Source: Sipunculus nudus
Taxonomy: Eukaryota; Annelida; Sipuncula; Golfingiida; Sipunculidae
DNA: 64,000 nt
Direction: 5' to 3'
Assembly: GCA_026874595.1 (NCBI GenBank)
Contig: CM049314.1
Span: 72,988,300-73,052,299 of the forward strand
This document shows, one piece after another, positions 1-48,600 of the stretch; within the stretch, counting starts at the first letter, position 1; each line of letters starts with the position of its first letter. A model generated the notes under the pieces. It searched no databases. It was not told the origin of the DNA and worked only from the letters and a program-made list of their open reading frames with translations. A program made the translations under genes and the position numbers.

Positions 1-426
1 TCCATAAAGTAAAATAACGTTAGATTCTTCTTACTCATTTAACTCCCAGTTAATTCTACACAACAGACAATATACATTTATTCTTTTGTCTCTTTAAATT
101 AATCCCACCTTGCAAAGGCAGTTGTATTATAATTTATATCTTATTGCTTGAAATCAAGTGACAGTTATGAATAAAGCACTAAACAGGATTGCTTGAATAT
201 TTTGTGACAGGATTCTAAAACAGGATTGCTTGAATATTTTGTGACCCAACTTTGTGATATATGTGAAAACCTATTAAATTATTAATAGGTGATCTTAAAA
301 ATATTATAATATTTGATTATTCTTTAGTGATGATGACTTTGCACAATAATTTAAAACTGATTTTCTTAAATATTTAAATCACTTGGTTAATTTTAATGTA
401 ATGTACTCTGTTAATTAATTTTCCAG
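1..426 (+). other. U2SURP intron, left part
   Basis: AT-rich intron of the gene, ending in the acceptor at 426. It contains a short direct repeat of CAGGATTGCTTGAATATTTTGTGAC (185-210 and 220-245, quoted in part). No other feature seen. Confidence 0.5.
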
Positions 427-36599
<36,173 letters not shown>

Positions 36600-38170
36600 A
36601 TTGAAGACTTAAATTGACATTTCTTTGTATACATTTTAAGTACAGTATTGAAATTGAGTTTTTGGCCAGATAAACTGCTACTCAAGTTCATAGCAATCCA
36701 ACTGGGAAAGTGGGTCTGGACATAATATCGGTGTTCCTTAAAGGTCACTGACCCCGACCTCAGGTCATGAGGAATAACCCTTGCCCTTTGACCCTGTCAG
36801 TGACTGTTGCTTCCAGCTGCTGAAAGAACTGAGGTTCTGGTTACTACAACTGCCAGCCAGATACTGCAGGCTGTTTATATCATTCTTTTACAATATTCTC
36901 TACTATATTATGGAAGCAACCTGTGTTTGAGGCCTGTTTCAGGCAAGTATAAAAAGAGCACTTATGTGTCTGCTTTTTATAATATTAACTAAAATCAAAT
37001 TTCTTCTAGTTCCAAAAGTTATAACAGCAGGTGGTGTAAAATGAGAGAAATTTGTCCCCTTAAACAGTGGATTATATTTCAAGATTATGTGTGTATTGTA
37101 TAATTAGAGGAGATGCATTCCATGCTTTAAAGCACAAGAGGGAATATTGTATTAGTTTCATGTTTTTTTCATTTGTCTTTCTGTAAAAATGGAAAATCAA
37201 GATGAACTCTGTCATGTAATGAAAGCAATGCACTGGGAAAGATAAAGATAGTGTAAAGTGGCACACTTGTTTCTTAAGGTTGGCCCCCATCATGTGAATG
37301 AGAGCTTATGCACCTCTTATCTTTGCATGCCTACAGCAGACTGTTGCTCCTTATTGGTCAGTTTAATAAAACTACACTGCTGATTGGTCAGTTTATTACA
37401 ACCACAATTCTGTCTTGTTAGGAAGGTGATATTGCAAAGTTGAACGAGACAGCAGTGCTGATTGGTCAGCTAAATGAGACGGCAAAGTTGATGGGTCAGG
37501 TCAATAGACAGTGAAGCTGATTAGTCAAAGACATTACAGCTGAACACTTAGTCCACAACGAATTTGAGCAGAGGTTCTGTGAACTGGTCACTTTAATAAG
37601 ACTTTACTTTTTGTAAGAATGATAACTGTCACATTTCTGTATGGCTAAAAATAACTCGCTAATTTCAGACAGGATAGGGACATAAAAAATGTTTTAAGGT
37701 CTGTAAAATGCAGGGGTGTCAATACGGGGGGGGGGGGGTAGATATCAAAACTGGTTTCTAGAATCATAACTGGTTAAAATCGTACTGTTTAATTGGCTTC
37801 AGAGGAAATAAACTAGTTGAACAATCTACCTTCAGAGGTCTATGTCTGGCAATGTGTGTAATCTGAGAAGCCCTGAAGCAAATTTAGTTTCCTATTTATT
37901 TAATTTAATGAGCAATAAAATTTAATGTTTGAATGGTGTCTATAATCAGTGCTTGTTCAGATATGCTGGTTCTGTTTCTTCACTGGATCTGGCCATAAGA
38001 AAAATTATGTAAAGTTAAATTATTTCTACAGATGTAATGTGAGGGCAGTTACAAGCATCAACTTATATAATATAATGTGCTCTCAGTTGCATGTCAGATG
38101 CTAAAGGTCAGTGAATAAGTTGAATAAAAGATTATTTTGAAGCATGGGTTTTGTATTTTCTTGTATGTGT
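36600..38170 (+). other. U2SURP 3' UTR with candidate polyadenylation site
   Basis: No coding frame. Possible AATAAA signals occur at several points. The best is AATAAA at 38123-38128, followed about 35 bases later by a GT-rich stretch (TGTATGTGTGTGTC). Between 37345 and 37520 a degenerate repeat carries GCTGATTGGTCAG three or more times. A 13-base G run lies near 37727. The end position is a prediction. Confidence 0.5.
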
Positions 38171-38967
38171 GTGTCAGAGTGACAGAAAGGCACCAGTGAT
38201 AAAGGGAATCAAGTCCAAATCTCATGAAAAATAAATTTAACAGAGACTTTTGAGATTACATTGTGTTTTCATGTTAATCTATACACGTAATTTTAACGTT
38301 AATTATATTTATCTCTGGATGCAGAGCTAAAGTTTAGAATATAGAGCCTTTTTGTCATATTCTGTTAGTAGTTGTATGGGTATATAATAGAATTTGAAAG
38401 AGCTCTTCATTTTCTGGTGGACTCGAGATGAATTGGGCCTATCTGTCAAGTCCTAGATCACTGGAAGGCACAATGTTTTCAGAAATCCAGCAGTACAAAA
38501 TTAGTCTGAAATTGCAAGGGAGGGGTACAGCCTACAGTTTAAGGCATTGGACTTTCGAGTGGGAGGTCCCTGCATCAGTGCGGTGTCCTAGAGGCAAACT
38601 GAAATCTGAAAGAACAAGGACCTATGTTCACTTAAAAACCCTAACAATAGGTTATGATTTCTAGATTCTTTCAAGCCCCATGCACATAACACAATGACGT
38701 GTCAGTCTTTATGTGTGCACTCTAAGTTATTCATTTAGAATGTTGTGTCATCAAAAGGCCTTGAATTATCTTTTAAAAAAAATGGGTCCAACATGCATCA
38801 TAGGGTCATGAAATTAAATAAGGTTGCCTCTCCATACATGTGGATTTTTATCTGTGTAGGACCCATGAGGGTCCCCTAATGGGGAGAGCCCCTTTCCATA
38901 TGGGAGGGTCCATCCATGCGGATGACCTATTTATTTGGGTTTACACATGGACTTATAATTAATTGTA
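38171..38967 (+). other. Spacer after U2SURP, no gene seen
   Basis: Intergenic. 38520-38600 has a tRNA-like look (CAGTTTAAGGCATTGGACTT) and could be an old SINE. 38865-38925 is GGGTCC/GGACCC rich. No coding frame with support. Confidence 0.35.
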
Positions 38968-39862
38968 TCCACCAAAACGAAGTTTTGCGGATGCTATGTT
39001 TTTGACCGGGTTCCACCGCCGCCGCCATGTACATTTCTGGAGAACTCCCCTGAGACTACTGGACGGATTTTTCCGAAACTTACACCGATTATCAGGTCAC
39101 ATGTGAACTGGTGCCTAACCAATTGGCATTGACCTCTGACCTTTCCTCTCTCCCAGCGTCTTTTTGTGCATCTGTTTCCACTCATAAACCCACATATCTT
39201 GGGAACAGTTTGATCAGAAAAAAAAAATTTTGTACAAATTTAGCCCTTGGATAGCTTTATAACATACACTAAAAATGGTGGCGCCACCTGCAACCATGTT
39301 TGCACAGAGTCCATCTGTTTGTCTGCCTTTGTTAAAATCACTCATAACTCTGCAGTGGTTTGACTAATTCAACTGAAATTCGGCATGCGTATACATTCTG
39401 GATAGCTTTCTTGATTTTTTTTTACAGGTGCAGCCACCTACATTCACATTTATGCTTCAGACATCCAAGCTCATCTCGGGAACCATTTTAATGATTGGGC
39501 CAAAATTTTGCATGTGTATAGATCTCACATAGCTCTTAATCATACGCAAAACTGGTGGTGCCACCTGCAGCCATTTTTGCACAGCATCAGTCTGTTTGTC
39601 TGCCGTGGGATAAAGTCACTCACATCTCTGCAGTGGTTTGAAATATCTGCCTAAAATTTTGCAGGTTTATACATCCTGGACACGTTCCTGGATTTTGTGG
39701 TAGGTGGCGCAACCTACATACACATTTCGGCTGCAGACATCCATGCTAATATGCAACACTTCACTCTATTTCCCCTGGCCACTCAACCCATGCTTCACTT
39801 CACCTGTTCCACTCTTATTTTGGCAGATACTCGTAGTTGCTTGTCGACTATCCGTATTCTAG
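38968..39862 (+). mobile_element. Helitron-like element, 6766 family, both ends present
   Basis: 5' A|TCCACCAAAACG with GTTTTGCGGA palindrome partner. 3' hairpin-like GTAGTTG-CTTGT-CGACTA, then TCCGTATTCTAG|T. About 895 bp with three core half-units, including GGTGGCGCCACCT at 39278. Non-coding. Confidence 0.7.
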
Positions 39863-39865
39863 TTT

Positions 39866-42012
39866 TTTTAGCTCAGCTGACTGAAAGTCATCTGAGCTAT
39901 TGCAATCACTCTTTGTCCGTCGTCCGTCTGTCCGTCTGTCTGTCTGTCCGTCTGTCCGTCCGTTAACCAGGCACAAATCGTAACCGCTGGACCTAGAACC
40001 TTGTAACTTGGGATTCTGAGAGGTCCATAAAAAATCTCCTTGGAAACCAGAAATTAGGTCTCTGTTACCCATATCCTTCGAGCTATATAGCCCCAAAGTA
40101 CCCCCCAGAAAAGTCAAAAATTTCATACAAAAACTTCAATATCTCAATAACTACATCACTGATGGTCTTCATTTTTTGCATACATATTGATCATGAGATG
40201 TTCGATCAGTTCCTGCAGACTGGTGGCGCCACCTGTACTGTTTGATTTTTTACGATTTTTTCCTCTATTTTTGAGAAATATGTTCACAAATTGTTTTCTC
40301 CATTTTTGAGACCTTTAAGGATGTAGTTATCTGTCAACAGGGTACAAATCGTAACGACTGGACCTAGAATCTTCGTTCTTGACACACAGGGAGACCCATG
40401 ATAAGTCTCCATGGAAACCTGAAATTTGGTCTCTGTTACCCATATCCTTTGAGCTATGGCACTCCAAAGTACAGCTCAGAATAATGGAAAATTGATACAA
40501 AAGCTAAAGTATCTGAACAACTAATGCAGAGATAACCATAATTGTTTGCATGGATATTGATCATGGAGTGTTTCATAAGTTTCTGCAGACTGGTGGCACC
40601 ACCTGTATTTGTTCGGTTTTTTTTTACGAAATTTTTCTGTATTTTTGAGACCTTTAAAGATATGAACATCTGTTAACAGGGCACAAATCATAAAAACTGG
40701 ACCAAGAATCTTCATTCTTGACACACAGGGAGACCCATAAAAAGTCTCCATGGAAACTTGAAATTAGGTCTCTGTTACCCATATTCTTTAAGCTGTATGG
40801 GTCCAAAATACCCCCCCAGAATAATGGAAAATTTGATACAAAAACTGCAGTATTTCAATACTGGGTCTGTTTCCACTCAAAAACCCTCATATCTCGGGAA
40901 CCGTTTGACCGATCAGGAAATAAAATTGATACAAATGTAGCCCTTGGATTGCTTTATAACATACACAAAAAATGGTGGCGCCACCTGTAACCATGTTTGC
41001 ACAGTGTCCATTTGTTCATCTGCCTTGGGTTAAAATCACTCATATCTCTGCAGTGCATTGACTAATTCACCTGAAATTCGTCATGTGTATACATCCAGGA
41101 TAGCTTTCTTGATTTTATGACAGGTGGCGCCACCTACGTTCACGTTCACGCTGATGACATCCAAGCTTATATCTCGGGAACCGTTTGACCGATCAGGAAA
41201 TAAAATTTATACAAATGTAGCCCTTTGATAGCTCTGTAACATACACAAAAAATGGTGGCGCCACCTGTAACAATGTTTGCACAGCGTCTGTCTGTTAGTC
41301 TGCCGTGGCCTAAAATTACTCATTTCTCTGTAGTGGTTCGACATAACTGCCTAAAATTTTGCAGGTTTATACATCATGGACAGCTTTCTTGATTTTATGA
41401 CAGGTGGCGCCACCTACATTCTAGTTAACGCTGGACACATCCAAGCTCATATCTCAGGAACCATTTGACCGATTGGGCCAAAATTGTGCATGTGTTTAGA
41501 TCTCACATAGGTCTTTATCATACACAAAACTGGAGGGGTTACCTGCAAAGATTTTTGCACAGTGTTTGTCTGTTTGTCTGCCATGGGCAAAAATCGCTCA
41601 TATACATGTAGTGGTTTGACTTTTCTGCCTAAAATTTTGCAGGTGTATACAACTTGGACAGCTTTCTGGATTTGTGGTAGGTGGCACAACCTACATACAC
41701 ATTTAGGCTGCAGACATCCATGCTAATATGCAACATACCTCACTCTATTTCCCCTTGCCACTCAATCCATGCCTCACTATCCGATTTTGGCAGATAAATG
41801 TAGTCACTTGTCGGTTACCCGTATTCTAGTTTTAAAAGTTTACACATTTTTCTCTATTTTTGAGATATATAAATACAGACTAAATCTTGGCCTGTTGGTT
41901 AATCTGTTTAATGCTTCAGTTGAATGGGTATATACTACCATTCTGATGATAAAATTTCCTTTTGCGATTCTCTTCCCAGTCAGCTGAGCGTCATGACCCA
42001 TGGGTCACTTGT
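39866..42012 (+). mobile_element. Pearl/Helentron-like element with internal 6766-family segment
   Basis: 5' TTTAGCTCAGCTGACTGAAAG and a (GTCCGTCT)n microsatellite (39915-39962). Core units of about 340 bp match the minus-strand element at 49246-52619. At about 40858 the sequence switches inside a unit to the 6766-family core, ending with CTAG at 41829. Pearl sequence then resumes and ends CAGCTGAGCGTCATGACCC...TCACTTGTT at about 42012. Either a nested, 5'-truncated insertion or a recombinant. Confidence 0.6.
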
Positions 42013-42664
42013 TAAAGTTTAGTGTAATGTTTTAGTTCAATGTTCAGTTTAAAATTCATACTGGTGAGGCAAGGCTTGAAGGGGCTTAAAATATAGTAAC
42101 TCACCAGCCAGGCTTAAATGGTGGCCATCTTCTGCCACTCTTTAAATCTGTTGGCTTCTGGCCCTATCTAAATGCTGTCAGCACCGACAGCTCTTTTATC
42201 TTTTTCAAAAACAGAAAGCAACTGATATACTGCATGTGGCATCCGCATGCGAGCCCCGGCAGATATCCAACACTGCTGGAGTTGAAAAATCTGCAAATGG
42301 AACCTACATGATGGCCAACATGTTTGGATAGCAGACAATGATAATACACTTGTTGGATTTTACCTGCATGGGACCTGTGCAGGGGCCCCCAATGTATGGA
42401 ATAATATAGTATCTATACAAATACATTTGTTAGAATTTACCTGTGTGGGTGCCCACATATATAGAAAGGCACTCTTATGCAGTTGCGCATGCAGACATAA
42501 AACGGGTCTCATTGTCCTATTTTACTGAAACTATGATGAAATAATGACAATTAATTTTCACCATTAAGGTGTCATTCTTAGAAGTGTGACAGATGTAGCC
42601 ATTTCTTATGGATGTACCTTAGGTATGATCACTCAATATTCAGATACAAACATTGTGAGAAGAG

Positions 42665-42886
42665 AAAACATTTTATTCTTTGACAAAATGTCACAGTATG
42701 GAATCGAATTTGAGATTTAAAAAGAGTAAACTGATAGTGTTCATTAATTTCAATATATTGTAAAGAGTCCTAATATAATTTAAAATCAAAATAAAATATC
42801 ATAAACAATTTATCAGTAGTTATATGAAATGGTGAATAAAACAGCCAATAAAGATATTTAACATGACAAATTACCAGATAAAAGAA

Positions 42887-42949
<63 letters not shown>

Positions 42950-45328
42950 CTATGTCTAATATATAATGTGTACAACTATAACATCAGTAACCTGTTCATA
43001 TTCCAATGGAGAAATTTTAGAGAAAATATGAATGGGTGATCAAGAAATCAATGTAAAATGTATAACCCTATGAAGAAAGAGAAAGCATGTCTGTCAGTTT
43101 AAAAAAGAATGACCAGTGCTGTGTAATCTACACCATGATAGTGAGTATATTTAATTATTGTCTTAATTTATTCAGTTATTTAAGTTGTTCTACACAATGA
43201 GTAGAAGCGGGCAAGATTGTTTCTAATGACCAGATGCTTTTAGATTTTGGCCTCCGAAGGTCCCCTAGCTGCAGGTCTCTCATCGCTTTAATTTGGCTTT
43301 AGAAATTTCATTTTGACACTTTTTTTTGTTAATACCAAGCTGTCTACACTGATGTGAATACAAATACTTTATTATTGCAATCACTGAGTGATCACAAAGA
43401 TTCTACCCAGACTCCCGCAAATAAACAATAATGGGAGAATGGGCTATAGAATGTCTATGACCTTGAAAACTGAATCAAGGTCAAAAATAAAAATCAGGTG
43501 CAAATCGGTCACCTATGACTAGTACTGTGTCACAGAGACCTGCAGTTTTAGAAAAACAGCCATTTAGCACGAACATGGACAGAAGGAAATAAAAGGGAAA
43601 ATTAAGTAAATTTTTGTAATTGATGGTTTTGCACCTGGGGGCAGCTAGGAAAGTCTACCCACAACGAATTTCTCACCCAAATGTAGCTCTAGAAATGAAC
43701 TAATCCACCCCCACCCCCATTGGAGAAGGCTCAATGAATTTAAATATGAAATGGTCATAGACGTCACATTAGGGAAGCTTTTTTCTTATAAGAAAATAAT
43801 ACTCTCACTGTACATATCACAAAAATAACTAAGTAATACTGTAGGTCATTATTATGCCTATTTTCTGTATAAACCTTTACATCAAATAAAAAAAATCATT
43901 AGCAGGTACAGATAATGAATATGCAGGAATGGATTACACTCTAAACAGATGGCCAGAGTACACCTTTATGTATATTTTAAAATCAGGAAACCTTACAATT
44001 TCACTTTTTTAGGATTAAGTCCATAAGGCAGGCTAATATATCTAAAATTCTTTATATATTGTTCAGGTCTACACAGGTATACTGATGGTGTAGAATATTC
44101 ACTGAACATTAAAAATATCATAAATATAAGTTACTGAAATGGTGAATGAAATGGTTAACCTCAGATGAAATTATATATAATAATCCACAGTTTGGTTGCT
44201 TATATGTTCTGCAGTTTTTATACAGTCTGTTACAAAAAGTGCACTTATACCTGTCCCAAAAGTGTAAACTTGCACAAATGAATGTAGGAATTTATTCCCA
44301 ATAATCATATATTATCATAGACATAATTAGCAATTAAAATTACAAATAAAGTATGTAGCAGCAGTCCTAGAAAGATTTGATTCAACTTGAACTACCTAAT
44401 CTGGTTTCTCACAAAATATAATGTATAGAAATACATGTTTTATGGTACATACAAGGTCATCAATTTCACATATATTAATCCTCAGTTGTTCCATGTCAAA
44501 TGCATGTGTTGTGTATACAATAGAAAACTTTACATCTTCGAAAGAGAAAAATAAAAATACAAGCAAACATGTATTTCTGATGAAATATTTCCATTTACAC
44601 AATTAATGTGACCATTTGATAGAACATTAATTATCTGTTAAGGCATATTCACAAAGCTGAATTCTCTTTAGCAAGGCAAGAAAGGTGGACATTTTACCCT
44701 GAATTGTGGCACTTTAAAATGAAAATGTATACCCTATACCTTAAATCTCAGGCATATGTGGTGAGAATTAAAGTTTATATATAACCACTGTCTGTAATAA
44801 ACTCCCATATAAAAGAAATTAGCAAGAATGGACAAACACTTAGATATAAAATGAGTGTCAACAGTCTCTCTTACTCTGCATAAATGTATGTCTATCACAC
44901 ATAAACTAATCCATACTTTAAAAACATATCAACTAATATACTTTATAAACACATAGAAGTATACATTTTGCAAGAATCATAAAAATGTTATGTAAGTTAC
45001 AATACATCCTGGAAGTAATTTGTAATGTAATATATATAGTTCTTCAATTTTTCATCAAGATGTTTATTTCATTTGTTTTCATTATTCAAGAGATTTCTAT
45101 ACTGTAAATATAACATGTGAATTTAAACTATCCTATTTTTGATACACATTCAATGGACAGAAATGGTAGTGTACTATTTTCAGTTTCATAACAAGGGCCT
45201 AGAAACACAAATATGTTCCCCAAACCATATGTTCAACTAGGAAAGTGTGGCTTCAGTGATGGGGTGGGACTGAAGGACAGATGGATGGACAGACACGGAC
45301 CATGTTAGTAGTCCTCTGTAATGACTAA
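42665..45328 (-). other. Probable long 3' UTR of CAP-Gly gene or downstream spacer
   Basis: AT-rich, free of the repeats that crowd the rest of the window, and without frames of note. Candidate AATAAA signals on the minus strand lie at about 45062-45067 and at 42671-42676. Where transcripts end cannot be decided from sequence. Confidence 0.35.
42890..42948. repeat. (TA)n microsatellite
   Basis: Uninterrupted TA dinucleotides for close to 60 bases in the region downstream of the CAP-Gly gene. Confidence 0.97.
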
Positions 45329-45642
45329 TTAAGATTTGTCATTCCACTGGCTGTATCTCATTGAATCCCGACCAGTGTGGACGCTCATCTCGCGCACGTA
45401 ATGCGAGTTATCCCATCCACGTCGGACCTGCCTCCTTAGTGCTGCGTGAGGCATGTGTGTTTTTGGAATCGTGGGACTGGTGACAAATTCATCTTCATCA
45501 TAATAATTATACAAGATCGGATCACGTTGGGACGACAAAGTGCGATGAGCCTGCTCCGGCGTCATTGTTGCTGCCCTCAGGTAGTTCCCTACAGGATGCC
45601 GTAATGGATATCGTCTCGGAGGATCCAGGAGAGTTGAACGAT
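45329..45642 (-). CDS. CAP-Gly gene, last coding exon
   Basis: Acceptor GACCTGTAG, then NRSTLLDPPRRYPLRHPVGN ... WDNSHYVREMSVHTGRDS and stop TAA (45331-45329). An internal ATG at 45565 is not the start, because the frame continues upstream to the acceptor. GC content is higher than the surroundings, as expected for coding sequence. Confidence 0.88.
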
Positions 45643-48600
45643 CTACAGGTCAAAGGTTATACATATATTTTATGCTTGTCTTTTTCAATAATCCCTTATC
45701 CAATACCTATAAGTTAGCACTGTATCACCTGAACAGGAAGAAGATATACAGTTTTAATTAGTCTATATGCAGGGCAAACTTCTTTTTTATTTTTAATGTA
45801 TAAGAATTGCTTTGCTGCTTACTTTATCCATTGGCAATCTTTTTTATAATATAACTAAAATAAATAAATATAAAAAATATATAAAAATGATACCAGAATA
45901 ATTTTGTGACTTTTATTAAATAAAATATAAATTTACTCCATACAAGGCGAAATTCAAACTACTTTACCTATTTAAAGGCAATTCAAGATGATAATAGTCC
46001 AGAATAGTCAAAAATTGTATTTCTAAGGTTTTGTCGACTATCGGGTAGACTACATCATAAACCAGTACCTACAATATGGGTAAATAATTTCCAAATATAT
46101 TCCCAAACTCAAATGTTACACAATATAATACAATGTTGCCATGTAGAGTTGCACTTTAAATCTGTACAGGAAAATGGGAACTACCATTTATGATATATAT
46201 CTGCCCCAGTCTTCCATTTTGTACTGTTAAGGATGGAAAACAATAAAAAAAAGTAATCCTTATCAGGTACTGGGATTTTTTTTTCAACAATCTAAGTACA
46301 CCAGAAAAGGAAAAGTGTGTGTGTGTGTCTATGTAGCTATCTGTCTGTGTGTGTGTGTGTCTGTGCATGCGGAGTCATACTTGGGAATGAACATGCTGCC
46401 TGGCGTTCATAGTCATGGGAGATGAAGATTTCACGATCATCAACTGGTGGCCCTGAAAACAAAACATCAAATATTTCAGTATCATATTCTTTACAAAATA
46501 TATGTAATAAAATTTTTCTTGCATTGTGATTTTTTTGGATATTTTTTTTTAAAATAAGATATTCATGTACCACAAACGAATATAGTTCTTATATACATTC
46601 TCTGTATTAATGTTTTATGTTTAACCAATCACTGTCAATGTATCAAAATTAATACACACTGTGTCAATTCAACTACTCCTTCTCACTCCAACTGATCACT
46701 GTCGTTCTGTCAAATTTTAATCATTCTTACCACAATCATAAAAAATAGATATCTGCATACATGCTAAGGAATGAAAGCCTCTACCATTGGGGGGGGGGGG
46801 GGGGAGGGGTGTTCCTACTGTGGGATGATCCTGAAACTGTGTTTGCATTCACTTATCTGGCCCATAAGTGACTGTACATTTGTGAATATTCCTTGATGTT
46901 CCTGAATCTGGATCATGTGCCTGATCCACACCAAATTCTAATAATTTTTCACTAGCACATTCCCTAAATGCCTTAAAAATTTTAGAGATACCATTCATGA
47001 TTATGAGTTATGTTGTGAACAAACACACACACACACACTCCTGGCAGAGGCAAAAAAATATAGCCACCACCACCGCTCCATCTGACCTCCTCCTGTCAAT
47101 GTAAAATTAGTTATATCAAACTGGCTACTGTCATTTTCATCACCCCTTGACAATCTAACCACTCACTGTCAATCTAACCACTCAAAGTCAATCTAACCAC
47201 TCTCTAAAAATTACTTTCTCATATCTCAATTAACCACTTACTCTCAACTCTGGTGAACAGATCCTCTTCTTCTGGCTCATCTTCCACTGTACGGTATCTA
47301 TTGTATAAACTGAAAAAAAAGTTGATCCATGCATAAGTGATGGGCTGAAGACTGAATATGATTGATGGTCAGTCAGTTGATGGAAAATTTATTTGAACGC
47401 CATTCTTGTAGTGCAGCAATGATTTACAAAATTTTTACACATAACTTATGCATTGCGATGAGGAAATTTATGTGTTCATTAAAGTCTTCAGAAAAGTCTG
47501 TCACTGGCCACACCTGTTGGCAATGACTAACACTAAGTGTTTGGATCAGATATATTGAAAAAGAAAGATTGTGCTTGTTACATTTAATATTAATAAAGCC
47601 ATCTCAGTCTCAGAGGCAAGATTCTTACACAATCTTTTGCATTGTAACAAAAGCCGTCATAAAATGTAACTGGACCCAAGCCAGCATACGACCATTATGC
47701 ACAGTGTACATGCTCAAGTAAATGGTCTATTCTGATATACTTGCCTTATAAAAATGCTAACCCTCGGTATAAGATAAGTATTTTGTCAGCATGCCATTGT
47801 AAGTAAGTTGCAGAAATAAACATATACAAAATATGAGAACTACAGTCAAACAGCAACCAGAAAATTTTCACCAAATCAGTATTTAGATATTCTTATTATT
47901 GCCTCCATCATGGGGGTATGCTTTCACCATAGTTCATGTGTGTGAATTTTGTCAATAATTATCTGGATGTTACAATAAGATATACCATAAACTGGTGTAG
48001 TTCTAATGTACATTTTTTGTATCAATGTTTTATGCTTAACCAATCACTGTCCACCTGTCAGAATACTATGGTCTATTTCACCACCTGCTGTCCACCTGTT
48101 TTTTGTAGATAATTTTCTCAAAAAAATTTATTTTCCAAAAATTTACCAGAAAACTACATATGGAAGTGACAACCTAATACGGCAATTTAGAATTTTTACA
48201 ATTAATCCCAAGTTCATGTTTAACAACGTTTTATTCTCTTCACAATGATCTGGCAGATATGATGTGTCCCTGCATGAGTAGCCATCTTTGTTTTGGCTGA
48301 TTATATTTTTAGATTGTTTACATGACATTGTTCAATCTGACAGCAGCAGCTGTCGATTGAGGCTGTTTTTGCATGTGATTAAAAATCTTTCCTGCCATAA
48401 GTGGGTCTGATATGATGTAAAATGAAGACTGATTTCACATAATTCCAATTAATTCCCTTTCTTAAATAAAGTGTAAGGTAGGTATATAATTATCTTTTTG
48501 GTCCTTTAATCAGCTACTCTACTGTAAAATTGTACCCTGTGAAATTTAACTAATAAAACTTTTCATAGAAAAAAACAGGTGGACATGAAGGGATGAAACG

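Noticed and set aside
42890-42948. (TA)n tract as a replication origin or cruciform of functional note
   Set aside because: An ordinary microsatellite; nothing in the context supports a role.
45329-45565. Stand-alone 78-residue gene starting at 45565
   Set aside because: The frame continues upstream to an acceptor at 45642 and joins four further exons in phase.
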